From assembly GCF_025465275.1 (NCBI RefSeq), contig NZ_JAODNK010000144.1, forward strand, positions 39,137 to 103,136: a stretch of 64,000 bases of DNA, in the 5' to 3' direction. The position numbers were made by a program, and so were the translations under genes. Shown in pieces: positions 17,750 to 25,838 of the stretch (the stretch's first letter is position 1; every line of letters begins with the position of its first letter). The stretch comes from Nocardia sp. Lineage in GTDB: Bacteria; Actinomycetota; Actinomycetes; Mycobacteriales; Mycobacteriaceae. A model generated the notes under the pieces. That model had not been told where the DNA came from, did not search any database, and saw only the letters and a list, made by a program, of their open reading frames with translations.

Positions 17750-19099
17750 ATGGAACATATGGAGCAACCTGCCGGCAGTGCCGGGGTCCTCGAATCGAGC
17801 GGGCGGTCGGCACAACCGGCCGCCTCACCGGGTGGAGCCTTCGCCGACCTGCTGGGTGATGAAGGCAAGGCCAAAGATCTATGGCGGATGAAGGCCATTG
17901 CCACGGCCTTCCTCGCGGCGGCGACCCTGATCTACCTGATCTGCGCCTGGGCGCAATCACAGGGGCACGGCGGCAGCTGGGTCGGCTATGTGCGGGCCGC
18001 GTCGGAGGCGGGCATGGTCGGCGCCCTCGCCGACTGGTTCGCGGTGACGGCGCTGTTCCGGCATCCGCTGGGCCTGCCGATCCCGCACACCGCCATCATT
18101 CGGAAGAAGAAGGATCAGCTGGGCGCGGGGCTCGGCGATTTCGTGCGCACGAATTTCCTCTCGCCCGATGTCGTGGTGGCGAAATTGAATTCCACGCAGA
18201 TCTCGCTGCGCCTGGGCCGCTGGATGGCCGATCGGGCGCACGCCGATCGGGTGGCGGAGGAGAGCGCCACCATCCTGCGCGCGGTGATCGGCGCGCTGCG
18301 TGACGAGGACGTCGAGCAGATCATCGACCAGACCATCGTCAAACGCATTGCCGAACCGCTGTGGGGTCCGCCGCTGGGCAAGGTCCTCAAGGAGCTGCTG
18401 GCCGACAACCGGCAGGCTCCGCTGCTGGATCTGCTGGCCGAGCGGGCACACCAGTGGGCCTTGGATTCCCAGGAGACCATCGACCGCATCGTGAATCGGG
18501 ACTCCCCGTCCTGGGCCCCGAAATTCGTGAATTCCCTACTGGCCGAACGAATTTACCGGGAACTGGTGGAATTCACCTGGAAGGTGCGCACCCAGCCCGA
18601 TCATGAAGTCCGGATGGCGGCCAATCGTTTCCTCGAGGATTTCGCGCACGATCTGCAATTCGACGACGCCATGATCAAAAAGGCGGAGCGGGTGAAGGCC
18701 GAGCTGATGGGCCGCGAGGAGATCACCGGGCTGGCGCACGCGACCTGGCGTGCGGCCAAGCGCATGATTCTGGAGTCCGCCGAGGATCCGAATTCGACGC
18801 TGCGCCGCAAGGTGGCGGAGAACGTGCAGCAGCTGGGTGAGCGGCTCTCGACAGATGCCGGCATGCGCGACAAAGTGGACAGCTGGCTGGAGCGTGGCGT
18901 CCGATATCTGGTCGCCAACTACGGCGATGAGTTCGCCACCCTGGTCAGCGATACCGTTGCCAGGTGGGATGCGGACGAGGCCAGTCGCAAGATCGAATTG
19001 GCCGCGGGCCGTGATCTGCAATTCATTCGCATCAACGGCACGGTCGTAGGTTCGCTGGCCGGGCTGGTGATCTACACCGTTTCAAATCTTCTGTTCTAA
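17750..19099 (+). CDS. DUF445 membrane protein
   Basis: This 449-residue protein corresponds by order to Rv0473. Two hydrophobic segments near residues 48-66 and 80-100 (including AGMVGALADWFAVTALFRHPLG, the DUF445 signature region) are followed by a long helical cytoplasmic domain and a final hydrophobic helix (GSLAGLVIYTVSNLLF). The function is unknown. A second ATG lies 9 nt after the first and could also be used. The divergent promoter region (17565-17749) is shared with the TetR gene. Confidence 0.85.
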   Translation: MEHMEQPAGSAGVLESSGRSAQPAASPGGAFADLLGDEGKAKDLWRMKAIATAFLAAATLIYLICAWAQSQGHGGSWVGYVRAASEAGMVGALADWFAVTALFRHPLGLPIPHTAIIRKKKDQLGAGLGDFVRTNFLSPDVVVAKLNSTQISLRLGRWMADRAHADRVAEESATILRAVIGALRDEDVEQIIDQTIVKRIAEPLWGPPLGKVLKELLADNRQAPLLDLLAERAHQWALDSQETIDRIVNRDSPSWAPKFVNSLLAERIYRELVEFTWKVRTQPDHEVRMAANRFLEDFAHDLQFDDAMIKKAERVKAELMGREEITGLAHATWRAAKRMILESAEDPNSTLRRKVAENVQQLGERLSTDAGMRDKVDSWLERGVRYLVANYGDEFATLVSDTVARWDADEASRKIELAAGRDLQFIRINGTVVGSLAGLVIYTVSNLLF

Positions 19100-19169
19100 G
19101 GCTGAACTGTTGATCCATGCGGGATTTCGGCGTGGCGCCGACTGTTTGCCCGAATTGTGCTAGCAGAGC

Positions 19170-19187
19170 GCTTGCAAGAGTTAGCAC
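19170..19187 (+). promoter_or_regulatory. Shared 18-bp motif upstream of the XRE regulator gene
   Basis: GCTTGCAAGAGTTAGCAC matches GCTTGCA-N5-(T/A)AGCAC, also found before both hydrolase genes at 21089 and 22297. Here it ends 41 nt before the start codon, just upstream of a TAGAAT -10-like hexamer (19195-19200). A second half-site, GTGCTA at 19157, forms an inverted repeat with TAGCAC. Autoregulation by the XRE protein is inferred. Confidence 0.65.
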
Positions 19188-19228
19188 CCCCCTTTAGAAT
19201 TGACCGCACAACCGCCGGAAGGTCAGTG

Positions 19229-19786
19229 ATGACACACGATCCCGAGGTTCCCGAAACGCTCGACGGCACGCAGGCAACGGAGTTGTCCGCCACCGACGAA
19301 CGACCGGGCCGCGTAGCCAACGCGGCGCACGATATCGGGGGCTTCATCCGGGCGCAGCGCGAGATCGCACAGGTCTCGCTGCGTCAGTTGGCTCAACTGG
19401 CGGGGGTGAGCAATCCGTATCTCAGCCAGATCGAGCGCGGACTGCGGAACCCGTCCGCCGAGGTATTGGCGCAGATCGCAAAGGGTCTGCGGCTCTCCTC
19501 GGAGGTCTTGTACATGCGGGCCGGGTACCTCGAGCAGAGGGCACACGGGCCGGTCCGGGATGCACTGCTCGCCGATACGGAAATCACCGAGCGGCAGAAG
19601 CAGGTCCTCCTGGACATCTATGAATCGTTCCGCCGGGAAAACGCGGCGAACGAGGACAGAGGGGACGCGACGGACCCGATGGGGGGCGTTCCGGGGGGAA
19701 ATGAGGGCACTACTGCCCTTAGGGACAACGAGGTTCCGCACCGAACAACCGAAGTTCCGCCACGCCAGGAGAACGAAAACACATGA
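19229..19786 (+). CDS. XRE family transcriptional regulator (Rv0474-like)
   Basis: This 185-residue regulator has a helix-turn-helix (SLRQLAQLAGVSNPYLSQIERG, about residues 52-73) that recognises DNA as in lambda Cro/C1 proteins. A helical tail follows. The ATG at 19229 has GGAAGG 6 nt upstream. The stop overlaps the hbhA start by 4 nt (ATGA), so the two are translationally coupled, as in the Rv0474-hbhA arrangement. A motif shared with two hydrolase genes lies in its promoter. Confidence 0.88.
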   Translation: MTHDPEVPETLDGTQATELSATDERPGRVANAAHDIGGFIRAQREIAQVSLRQLAQLAGVSNPYLSQIERGLRNPSAEVLAQIAKGLRLSSEVLYMRAGYLEQRAHGPVRDALLADTEITERQKQVLLDIYESFRRENAANEDRGDATDPMGGVPGGNEGTTALRDNEVPHRTTEVPPRQENENT

Positions 19787-20436
19787 CCGAAACGAACTTG
19801 ACCACCACCGTGACTAAGCCGCTCTACGCGACCGTCGGCGCAGGTGACGCCATCTACGCGTCGGTTCTCGACACCGTCGAGAAGGTCCGCACCCGCGCTG
19901 CCGCCGTTGATGTCTCCGGCCGCGTCGAAGAGGCCCGCGAGCGCTTCGCCAACCTGCCCGCCGACCTGCAGGAGCAGGTCGAGGTCGTACGCCAGCGCAT
20001 CTCCGCGCTGCCGTCCGAACTGCCGGAGGACCTGGCCGAGCTGCGTGAGAAGGCCACTCCCGAAGAGCTGCGCAAGCTCGTCGATCAGTACTACCACCAG
20101 CTGATCGACCTGTACGCCGACCTTGCCGCCCGCGGCGAGGAGACCGTCGAGAAGCTGAAGGCCAACCCGACCTTCGAAGAGCGCTTCGAGCAGGTCGAGA
20201 CCCTCTACACCGACCTGGTCACCCAGGCCCAGGATGTCTTCGGCAAGGTCTCCGACCAGGTCGCCCCGCTGCTGGGTGTCGCCAAGGACGCGGCCGACGA
20301 GGTCGAAGAGGCCGTTGATGCCGAGGTCGTCGCCGTGACCACCGAGGCCGAGGCTGTCGTTCCGGCGCCGGCCAAGAAGGCGCCCGCCAAGAAGGCCCCG
20401 GCCAAGAAGGCCGCCGCGCCTGCTGCCAAGAAGTAA
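19783..20436 (+). CDS. hbhA: Heparin-binding hemagglutinin (HBHA)-like adhesin
   Basis: This 217-residue surface protein is the HBHA homologue. In mycobacteria HBHA binds heparan sulfate on host cells and is methylated on C-terminal lysines. A long coiled-coil-forming region runs from about residue 20 to 180. The tail carries iterated KKAPA units, followed by KKAAAPAAKK. No signal peptide is present, as in mycobacterial HBHA. A GGAG precedes the ATG, which overlaps the XRE gene stop. Confidence 0.9.
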   Translation: MTETNLTTTVTKPLYATVGAGDAIYASVLDTVEKVRTRAAAVDVSGRVEEARERFANLPADLQEQVEVVRQRISALPSELPEDLAELREKATPEELRKLVDQYYHQLIDLYADLAARGEETVEKLKANPTFEERFEQVETLYTDLVTQAQDVFGKVSDQVAPLLGVAKDAADEVEEAVDAEVVAVTTEAEAVVPAPAKKAPAKKAPAKKAAAPAAKK

Positions 20437-20467
20437 CGTCGCGCGTTCCCTGTGAACGTGAAACACC

Positions 20468-20504
20468 CTGTGGCCCCTGTGCATTCACTGTGCCGGGGCC
20501 ACAG
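20468..20504 (+). terminator. Hairpin after hbhA
   Basis: CTGTGGCCCC (20468-20477) pairs perfectly with GGGGCCACAG (20495-20504) around a 17-nt loop, 31 nt after the hbhA stop. There is no T-run. It is a likely transcript end for the XRE-hbhA pair. Confidence 0.6.
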
Positions 20505-20540
20505 TCGTGTGTCGGGGACCATGGACAAGGAACGCCCCGA

Positions 20541-20664
20541 GTTAGTGGCCCGTCTCGGTCTGGACTGACGGAGTGGGGGAGCGAAGCGGAGGAGCGGAGG
20601 AGGGAAGACCGAGACTTCAGGGGCCGCGAACAGCCGGAGCGCAGCGGAGGCAAATTAGATACAG
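20541..20664. repeat. Nested-palindrome repeat, copy B (reverse orientation)
   Basis: This is the reverse complement of copy A at 10124-10272. The inner stem is GTCTCGGTCT (20552-20561) with AGACCGAGAC (20606-20615). It differs from copy A in sequence on both arms while remaining fully paired. The outer stem 20541-20551 with 20621-20631 pairs with one mismatch and one G-T. The apex again carries GAGCGAAGCGG runs. Confidence 0.82.
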
Positions 20665-20681
20665 CCAATTAGACTGTCGAG

Positions 20682-20969
20682 GTGATGGGAATTCCCGGAT
20701 TCATTTTGTCGGCTTTGTTGCTGTGCGAGTTGGGCATGGTGGTGTTCGCGCTGGTACATGCGATACGCCAGCGTTCGGATGCCTTCCCGGCCGTGGACAA
20801 GCTGACCAAGCCGGTGTGGCTGGCGATTCTGGTCGCCTCGCTCGGCGGATTGCTGCTGACGCGGAACCCGGTGAACATCTTGAGCATTGCCGCAATCGTC
20901 GCCACGGGTGTCTATCTGGCCGATGTGCGGCCCAAAGTGGACGAGATCCAGCGCGGCCCGCGCTGGTAG
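20682..20969 (+). CDS. DUF2516 family membrane protein
   Basis: This protein of about 95 residues has three hydrophobic segments and corresponds by order to Rv0476. Function is unknown. The start is GTG 20682 or ATG 20685. A TAGACT hexamer (20670-20675) ends 6 nt before the GTG and no ribosome-binding site is present, so the mRNA is probably leaderless. Confidence 0.82.
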   Translation: MMGIPGFILSALLLCELGMVVFALVHAIRQRSDAFPAVDKLTKPVWLAILVASLGGLLLTRNPVNILSIAAIVATGVYLADVRPKVDEIQRGPRW

Positions 20970-21088
20970 CGGTTGTCGCCAAGACGCCTATACGGTCGTC
21001 ATTCCCGCTGGTCGGGGGTGGCGGCCGACTTTTTTCCGGTGTGGGACGCGCCGGTTCCGAGATACATCTGAATCCGAGAATTGTGGGT

Positions 21089-21106
21089 GCTTGCACTAGC
21101 TAGCAC
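21089..21106 (+). promoter_or_regulatory. Shared 18-bp motif upstream of hydrolase 1
   Basis: GCTTGCACTAGCTAGCAC ends 48 nt before the start of the 21155 hydrolase. It shares GCTTGCA-N5-TAGCAC with the XRE gene promoter. Confidence 0.65.
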
Positions 21107-21154
21107 GCTCCGGCAAGAGTTACTGTATCGAGCAGTAACACAAAGGAGTGTCCA

Positions 21155-22177
21155 ATGCGGGCAATGCTGCCTAATAGAGCGGACCTCACCCGGTGGGTCC
21201 AGAACCGGGTGCGAGCGCACCGCGCCGACCTGCGGACTCGGACCTACGCGAACGCGGATCTGAATCCGCCCGCCGGTCCGTACGAGGTCGTTCCGGTCAC
21301 CACCACCGACGGTGCGCATCTGCGGGTGCACGCCTACGGTCCTGCCGACGGCAATGTCCTGGTGCTGGTGCACGGGTGGACCTGCTGCCTCGAGTACTGG
21401 ACCCCTCAGATCAACGCCTTCGCCGACGACTACCGCGTCATCGCCTACGACGTGCGCGGGCACGGGGAGAGCGAAGCGGGCACCGCCCCACTCACCACCG
21501 ATCAGCTCGCCGCGGATCTGGAAGCCGTGCTGGATGCCACGCTGGCCTCCGGTCAGCGCGCAGTTCTGGTGGGCCACAGTCTCGGCGGTATGACCGTGCA
21601 GGCGTGGGCCGGGCGATATCCGCGGCAGGTGCAGCAGCGCGCGGCCGCGGTGCTGCTCACCAATACGGCTGCGGGACAGCTCATTGCCGAGACCACCGTG
21701 CTGCCGTTCTTCAATCGCGGCGCCGTGCGACTGCCGTTCCTGGCGGGGCTGCTCGGTTTGAGCCTGCCGATTGTGTTCCCGCCGGTCGCGCCGGTGCGAT
21801 GGTTGCTGCGCCGGCAGATCATGAGCCTGGATACGACCGGCGATATCGCGGAATTCGCGCAGAACATCGTGCGGTCCTGCCCGGCGCGGGTGCGCGGGCG
21901 GTTCGGCACCCTGCTGTCGTATCTGGACGTGGGGCGCGGTGCGGCGAATCTGACCGTGCCGACCTCCATCATCGCGGGCTCGGCCGACGATATGACGCCG
22001 GTGGTGCACGCGGATCGGATCGTCGAAATGCTCACCGAGGCGGGCAGTCTGGACGGTTATCGCATCCTGCCGACCGGTCATCTCGGCAATGTCGAGGCAT
22101 ATCGGGAGTTCAACGGTGAACTCGCGCGAGTGGCCGGTACGGCGTTCGGCGCGGCGCAGCAGGTCGTCGGCGCCTGA
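21155..22177 (+). CDS. Alpha/beta hydrolase, paralogue 1
   Basis: This 340-residue alpha/beta hydrolase has an oxyanion-hole HGWT near residue 75, a nucleophile elbow GHSLGG and a C-terminal catalytic histidine in PTGHLGNVEA. A cap region with hydrophobic residues sits in the middle. AAAGGAG precedes the ATG. It is a clear paralogue of the next gene and its leader is almost the same (ACAAAGGAGTG). Substrate unknown; esterase or lipase activity is inferred. Confidence 0.85.
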   Translation: MRAMLPNRADLTRWVQNRVRAHRADLRTRTYANADLNPPAGPYEVVPVTTTDGAHLRVHAYGPADGNVLVLVHGWTCCLEYWTPQINAFADDYRVIAYDVRGHGESEAGTAPLTTDQLAADLEAVLDATLASGQRAVLVGHSLGGMTVQAWAGRYPRQVQQRAAAVLLTNTAAGQLIAETTVLPFFNRGAVRLPFLAGLLGLSLPIVFPPVAPVRWLLRRQIMSLDTTGDIAEFAQNIVRSCPARVRGRFGTLLSYLDVGRGAANLTVPTSIIAGSADDMTPVVHADRIVEMLTEAGSLDGYRILPTGHLGNVEAYREFNGELARVAGTAFGAAQQVVGA

Positions 22178-22296
22178 CGGATGTGTCGTAGAACACAGCT
22201 ATAACCCGACTTCGGTGCGGTGACGGTGAATGCCGTTGCGACGGAACGGGTATCCCGGAAGAAGGGTCGCAGGCGGCGGATCGAAAAATATCTGCC

Positions 22297-22314
22297 GCTT
22301 GCACTAGCAAGCAC
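22297..22314 (+). promoter_or_regulatory. Shared 18-bp motif upstream of hydrolase 2
   Basis: GCTTGCACTAGCAAGCAC ends 44 nt before the ATG at 22359. It is almost identical to the motif before hydrolase 1, although the surrounding 175-nt spacer is otherwise different. Confidence 0.65.
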
Positions 22315-22358
22315 TACAGCTAGCGCGGTAGTGTGCCCTGGAACACAAAGGAGTGCTC

Positions 22359-23357
22359 ATGCTGGTGAAGCTGCCCGAGGTGGGCACTGACATGGTGACC
22401 GCCCGATTCCGTGCCGGACTGCGGTCCCGCATCTACAAGACCGAGTCGCTGAATACGCCGCGACCGTCCGACATCATTCCGGTCACCACCCGTGACGGCG
22501 CCCGGCTGCGAGTACACGCGTACGGCCCCGCCGACGGCGATGTCATCGTCCTCGCCCACGGCTGGTCCTGTGCCATCGAATACTGGAACCCGCAGATCAA
22601 TGCGTTCGCCGGGGAGTACCGGGTGTACGCCTACGATCAGCGCGGCCACGGCGAAAGCGAGAGCGGCCGCAGGGCTTTCGGAGCCGATCAGCTCGCCGAC
22701 GACTTCTCCGATGTCCTGGACGCGGTGCTGCGCCCGGGGCAGCGCGCGACGCTCGTCGGTCACAGCATGGGCGGCATGACCATCCAGGCCTGGGCGCAGC
22801 GTTATCCGCAGCAGGTCGCCCAGCGTGCCGCCTCGGTACTGCTGGCCACCACCGCGGCACGGCGAATCCCCAACCGCGCCACCGTACTTCCGGTCTTCAA
22901 TGATCTGATTCCGGCACCCGACTGGCTGTCGCTGGCGCTCTTCGGCACCCCGCTTCCGCTGCCCGGCGGCCGGGCGGTCAATGTGATCGCCAAGCACCGG
23001 CTGCTCAATGCCGCGGCAACCGGCGACCAGGTCGCCTTCGGTACCGCGATCGTCCGCTCGTGCCGTCCGGCTACGCGCGCCGCGGTCGCCCGCAGCCTGC
23101 TGCACCTCGACTTGCACGGTGCGGCAGCCAATTTGACGGTGCCGACCAGCGTGGTCGCCGGTTCGTACGACAAGCTGCTGCCGGAGGAGCACTCCCGCGA
23201 AATCGCCGACACCCTGGCCGATTCCGGGTATCTCGACCGCTACCTCATCCTGCCCACCGGTCACCTGGTGAACATCGAGGCCGAGGATGCCTTCAATGCC
23301 GAACTCGCCCGGGTGATCCGGGCGGGCCGCCGCAGCATGGTCGCCGCCGCGGGCTGA
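22359..23357 (+). CDS. Alpha/beta hydrolase, paralogue 2
   Basis: This 332-residue paralogue of the 21155 gene has HGWS, GHSMGG as nucleophile elbow and PTGHLVNIEA around the catalytic histidine. The ATG at 22359 is 5 nt after AAAGGAG; a GTG 6 nt upstream is inside the ribosome-binding site region and less likely. The pair lies between the DUF2516 gene and purU, a position not occupied by such genes in M. tuberculosis as I recall it. Confidence 0.85.
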   Translation: MLVKLPEVGTDMVTARFRAGLRSRIYKTESLNTPRPSDIIPVTTRDGARLRVHAYGPADGDVIVLAHGWSCAIEYWNPQINAFAGEYRVYAYDQRGHGESESGRRAFGADQLADDFSDVLDAVLRPGQRATLVGHSMGGMTIQAWAQRYPQQVAQRAASVLLATTAARRIPNRATVLPVFNDLIPAPDWLSLALFGTPLPLPGGRAVNVIAKHRLLNAAATGDQVAFGTAIVRSCRPATRAAVARSLLHLDLHGAAANLTVPTSVVAGSYDKLLPEEHSREIADTLADSGYLDRYLILPTGHLVNIEAEDAFNAELARVIRAGRRSMVAAAG

Positions 23358-23375
23358 TACCTATTTCCAGAAGAA

Positions 23376-23417
23376 CCGAAGCGCCCCTTCCCCAATGACG
23401 TGGAAGGGGCGCTTCGG
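23376..23417. terminator. Bidirectional terminator between hydrolase 2 and purU
   Basis: A 16-bp perfect stem (23376-23391 with 23402-23417) with a 10-nt loop lies between two convergent genes, 18 nt after one stop and 19 nt from the other. Confidence 0.85.
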
Positions 23418-23436
23418 CTTAGGCCGGGAAACCGCG

Positions 23437-24327
23437 TCAGGAGAAGACGACGGTGCGGCGGCCGTGCACGAGAATGCGGCCCTCGAGATGCCAGCGCAGT
23501 CCGCGGGCCAGCACCACGCGTTCGATATCGCGGCCCTGACGCACCATGTCGTGCACGGTGTCGGCGTGGTCGATGCGGGTGACGTCCTGCTCGAGGATCG
23601 GTCCCGCGTCGAGCTCCGGGGTCACGTAGTGGCAGGTCGCGCCGATCAGCTTCACACCGCGGGCGAAGGCCTGGTGGTACGGGCGCGCGCCCACGAAGGA
23701 CGGCAGGAAGCTGTGGTGGATATTGAGCGCCTTGCCCGCCCAGTGCTCGCACAGCTGCGCGGGCAGCACCTGCATGAAGCGGGCCAGCACAACCGCGTGC
23801 GGATCGTGCACGTCGACCAGTGCACGCACCTGCTCGAAGGCGGGTCCGCGTTCGGCCGGATCCTTCGGGAACGGCACATAGTGGAATTTGACGCCGTGCG
23901 CCTCGGTCATGCCCGCGAGGTCGGGGTGGTTGCCGATGACGGCCTCGATGGTGGCGGGCAGTTCCCCGCTGCTCGCGCGGCCCAGCAGGTCGTGCAGGCA
24001 GTGGCCGTCCTTGCTGACCAGCAGCACCGCGCGGCGGCGCTCACCCGAATCGTGCACCTGCCATTCGGTTTCCGGGCCCAGTTCGGCGGCGACGGCGGTG
24101 AAGCGTGCGCGCAACTCGTCGAGTCCGAACGGAACGGTGCCGGCCTTGATGGCCTGCCGGGTGAAGAACCAGCCGATATCCGGATCGGAGTGGTAGCCGG
24201 CCTCCACGATCGAACCGCCGAAATCGGCGATGAACGAGGTGATGCGGGCAATGATGCCGGGACGGTCCGGGCAGCCCAGGGTCAGCACATAACGACGATC
24301 GTCCGGGTCGCCAGGGGCAGAGCTCAT
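23437..24327 (-). CDS. purU: Formyltetrahydrofolate deformylase
   Basis: This 296-residue enzyme hydrolyses 10-formyltetrahydrofolate to formate and tetrahydrofolate, feeding formate-dependent purine synthesis. It has an N-terminal ACT regulatory domain (YVLTLGCPDRPGIIARITSFI) and a C-terminal formyl-transferase fold with NIHHSFLPSF and GATCHYVTPELDAGPIL carrying the catalytic Asn-His-Asp set. The start ATG 24327 is preceded at 7 nt by TAGGCT on the coding strand, consistent with a leaderless mRNA. Confidence 0.92.
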   Translation of the reverse strand: MSSAPGDPDDRRYVLTLGCPDRPGIIARITSFIADFGGSIVEAGYHSDPDIGWFFTRQAIKAGTVPFGLDELRARFTAVAAELGPETEWQVHDSGERRRAVLLVSKDGHCLHDLLGRASSGELPATIEAVIGNHPDLAGMTEAHGVKFHYVPFPKDPAERGPAFEQVRALVDVHDPHAVVLARFMQVLPAQLCEHWAGKALNIHHSFLPSFVGARPYHQAFARGVKLIGATCHYVTPELDAGPILEQDVTRIDHADTVHDMVRQGRDIERVVLARGLRWHLEGRILVHGRRTVVFS

Positions 24328-24417
24328 ACTGGTCAGCCTATTCGGCCGCCCCTGGCCCGTAGCGCCCGGCCGGGGTCGGCCATTTCCTCGGAACGTCAGC
24401 CGGGTGGCAGCAAAGGC

Positions 24418-24544
24418 GACAACTGATTTCGTGCGGGTCGGGTAACTCCGGGGGACGTCCAAAATTGGTGTCGCACTCAACCGCCGCTACGCGTGCACAA
24501 CTTTGCACGGCTCTCTGCTGTGCGCCGAAGTTACGGAGAGGCGG
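24418..24544 (+). repeat. 128-bp structured element, copy 4 (overlaps 3' end of GNAT gene)
   Basis: This 127-bp copy begins GACAACTGATTTCG and ends GGAGAGGCGG. The apical hairpin CACGGC-tctct-GCTGTG keeps pairing through a G-T pair. Its last 14 bp overlap the opposite-strand acetyltransferase gene and encode its final residues and TAA stop. Confidence 0.9.
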
Positions 24545-25094
24545 GACAGTAGAAGGGATCGGCGTAGCGGAATTCGCCCTTGATCTCGGAGTCGTAGGCG
24601 GTGAGCGGGCGGATCTGGAAGTGCGAGGTCCAGTCCGACTGGTCGGGGACGATGCCGAGGCGGGTGCCGGGGGCGAAGCCGAAGCGGGGGTAGTAATCGA
24701 GGTGGCCTACGAGGCCGATCAGCGGCTCGTCGAGGGCGTCGGCGGCGCCGAGGGCGGCGTGCATGAGGGCGGAGCCGACACCCCTGGCCTGTGCGTCGGT
24801 ACGGACGCCGATCGGGCCGAGAGCGAGCACGGGGAAGGGGCCGACCGCGGCGCGGGTGAGGCAGACGTGGCCGACGATATCGTTGTGTAGTTCGGCCACC
24901 ATGGTGAGCGTCGGCATCCAGCCGGAGTGGTCGCGCAGCCGCCGGACCAGATCGACTTCGGGCGGGTCGGGGAGGGGAACGGCCGGACCGGATCGATGCC
25001 CGCTGCCGGCGCTCGCCAGGTGATCGGCGAAGGCGCTGCGATGCACCGCGTCGATCGCGGCGGTGTCGCCGGTTCGTTCACGACGGATCAGCAC
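24531..25094 (-). CDS. GNAT family N-acetyltransferase
   Basis: This 187-residue protein of the GCN5-related N-acetyltransferase fold has the acetyl-CoA binding loop QARGVGSALMHAAL and the YYPRFGF motif common in this YhbS-like group. The substrate is unknown. It starts at GTG 25094. The last residues PASP and the stop come from repeat copy 4, the same arrangement seen at the end of the TetR gene. Confidence 0.83.
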   Translation of the reverse strand: MLIRRERTGDTAAIDAVHRSAFADHLASAGSGHRSGPAVPLPDPPEVDLVRRLRDHSGWMPTLTMVAELHNDIVGHVCLTRAAVGPFPVLALGPIGVRTDAQARGVGSALMHAALGAADALDEPLIGLVGHLDYYPRFGFAPGTRLGIVPDQSDWTSHFQIRPLTAYDSEIKGEFRYADPFYCPASP

Positions 25095-25166
25095 AAGTTC
25101 GAGTGTGCGTGACAGCGGTGGCGGCCCGCAACGAAATTCGCCACCTGTATGCCAAACTCACCGCTC

Positions 25167-25826
25167 ATGACAGAGATTTCTCGTCGAGACGTGGCAGCGA
25201 TAATCGATCACACCCTCTTGGCGCCGGAAGCGACCCGTCAGGATGTCGACGCGCTGATCGAAGAGGCCCGTGAGCTGGGCGTGTTGGCGATCTGCGTCTC
25301 GCCGTCCATGCTGCCGGTGCGTGCACCCGGCCTGGTGGTGGCTACCGTCGCGGGTTTTCCGTCCGGCAAACATCATTCGCTGGTGAAGGGCGCGGAGGCG
25401 CGGCTTGCGGTTGATCAGGGCGCGAACGAGGTGGACATGGTGATCGATGTGGCCGCGGCCCGCACCGGTGACTACAACGCGGTGCTCGCCGACATCATCA
25501 CCGTGCGCGAGTCCATGGGGGACCGGGTCGTGCTCAAGGTGATCCTCGAATCGGCGGCGCTGAGCGATGAGCAGATCGTGGGTGTGTGCCGGGTCGCCGA
25601 ACAGGCGGGCGCGAATTTCGTGAAGACCTCCACCGGTTTCCATCCGGCGGGCGGCGCCAGCGCGCACGCGGTGCGTTTGATGGCGGACACGGTCGGCGGG
25701 CGGCTCGGGGTCAAGGCCAGCGGCGGTATCCGCACCGCGGCGGCGGCGGCGGAAATGATCGCCGCCGGCGCCACCCGGTTGGGACTGTCGCGTTCTCGTG
25801 AAGTGCTGCAGGGCTTTCCGGCCTGA
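25167..25826 (+). CDS. deoC: Deoxyribose-phosphate aldolase
   Basis: This 219-residue class I aldolase cleaves 2-deoxyribose-5-phosphate to glyceraldehyde-3-phosphate and acetaldehyde in nucleoside catabolism. The Schiff-base lysine is in FVKTSTGF and the second lysine in VKASGGIR; DHTLL near the N terminus is typical. ATG 25167 matches the usual N terminus. An in-frame ATG at 25149 would add six residues, and neither has a good ribosome-binding site. It corresponds by order to Rv0478. Confidence 0.9.
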   Translation: MTEISRRDVAAIIDHTLLAPEATRQDVDALIEEARELGVLAICVSPSMLPVRAPGLVVATVAGFPSGKHHSLVKGAEARLAVDQGANEVDMVIDVAAARTGDYNAVLADIITVRESMGDRVVLKVILESAALSDEQIVGVCRVAEQAGANFVKTSTGFHPAGGASAHAVRLMADTVGGRLGVKASGGIRTAAAAAEMIAAGATRLGLSRSREVLQGFPA

Positions 25827-25838
25827 GCCGGTCGCCGC

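Noticed and set aside
19157..19187. CIRCE/HrcA operator upstream of the XRE gene
   Set aside because: CIRCE is TTAGCACTC-N9-GAGTGCTAA. Here the half-sites are in the opposite arrangement (GTGCTA..TAGCAC) with a longer spacer.
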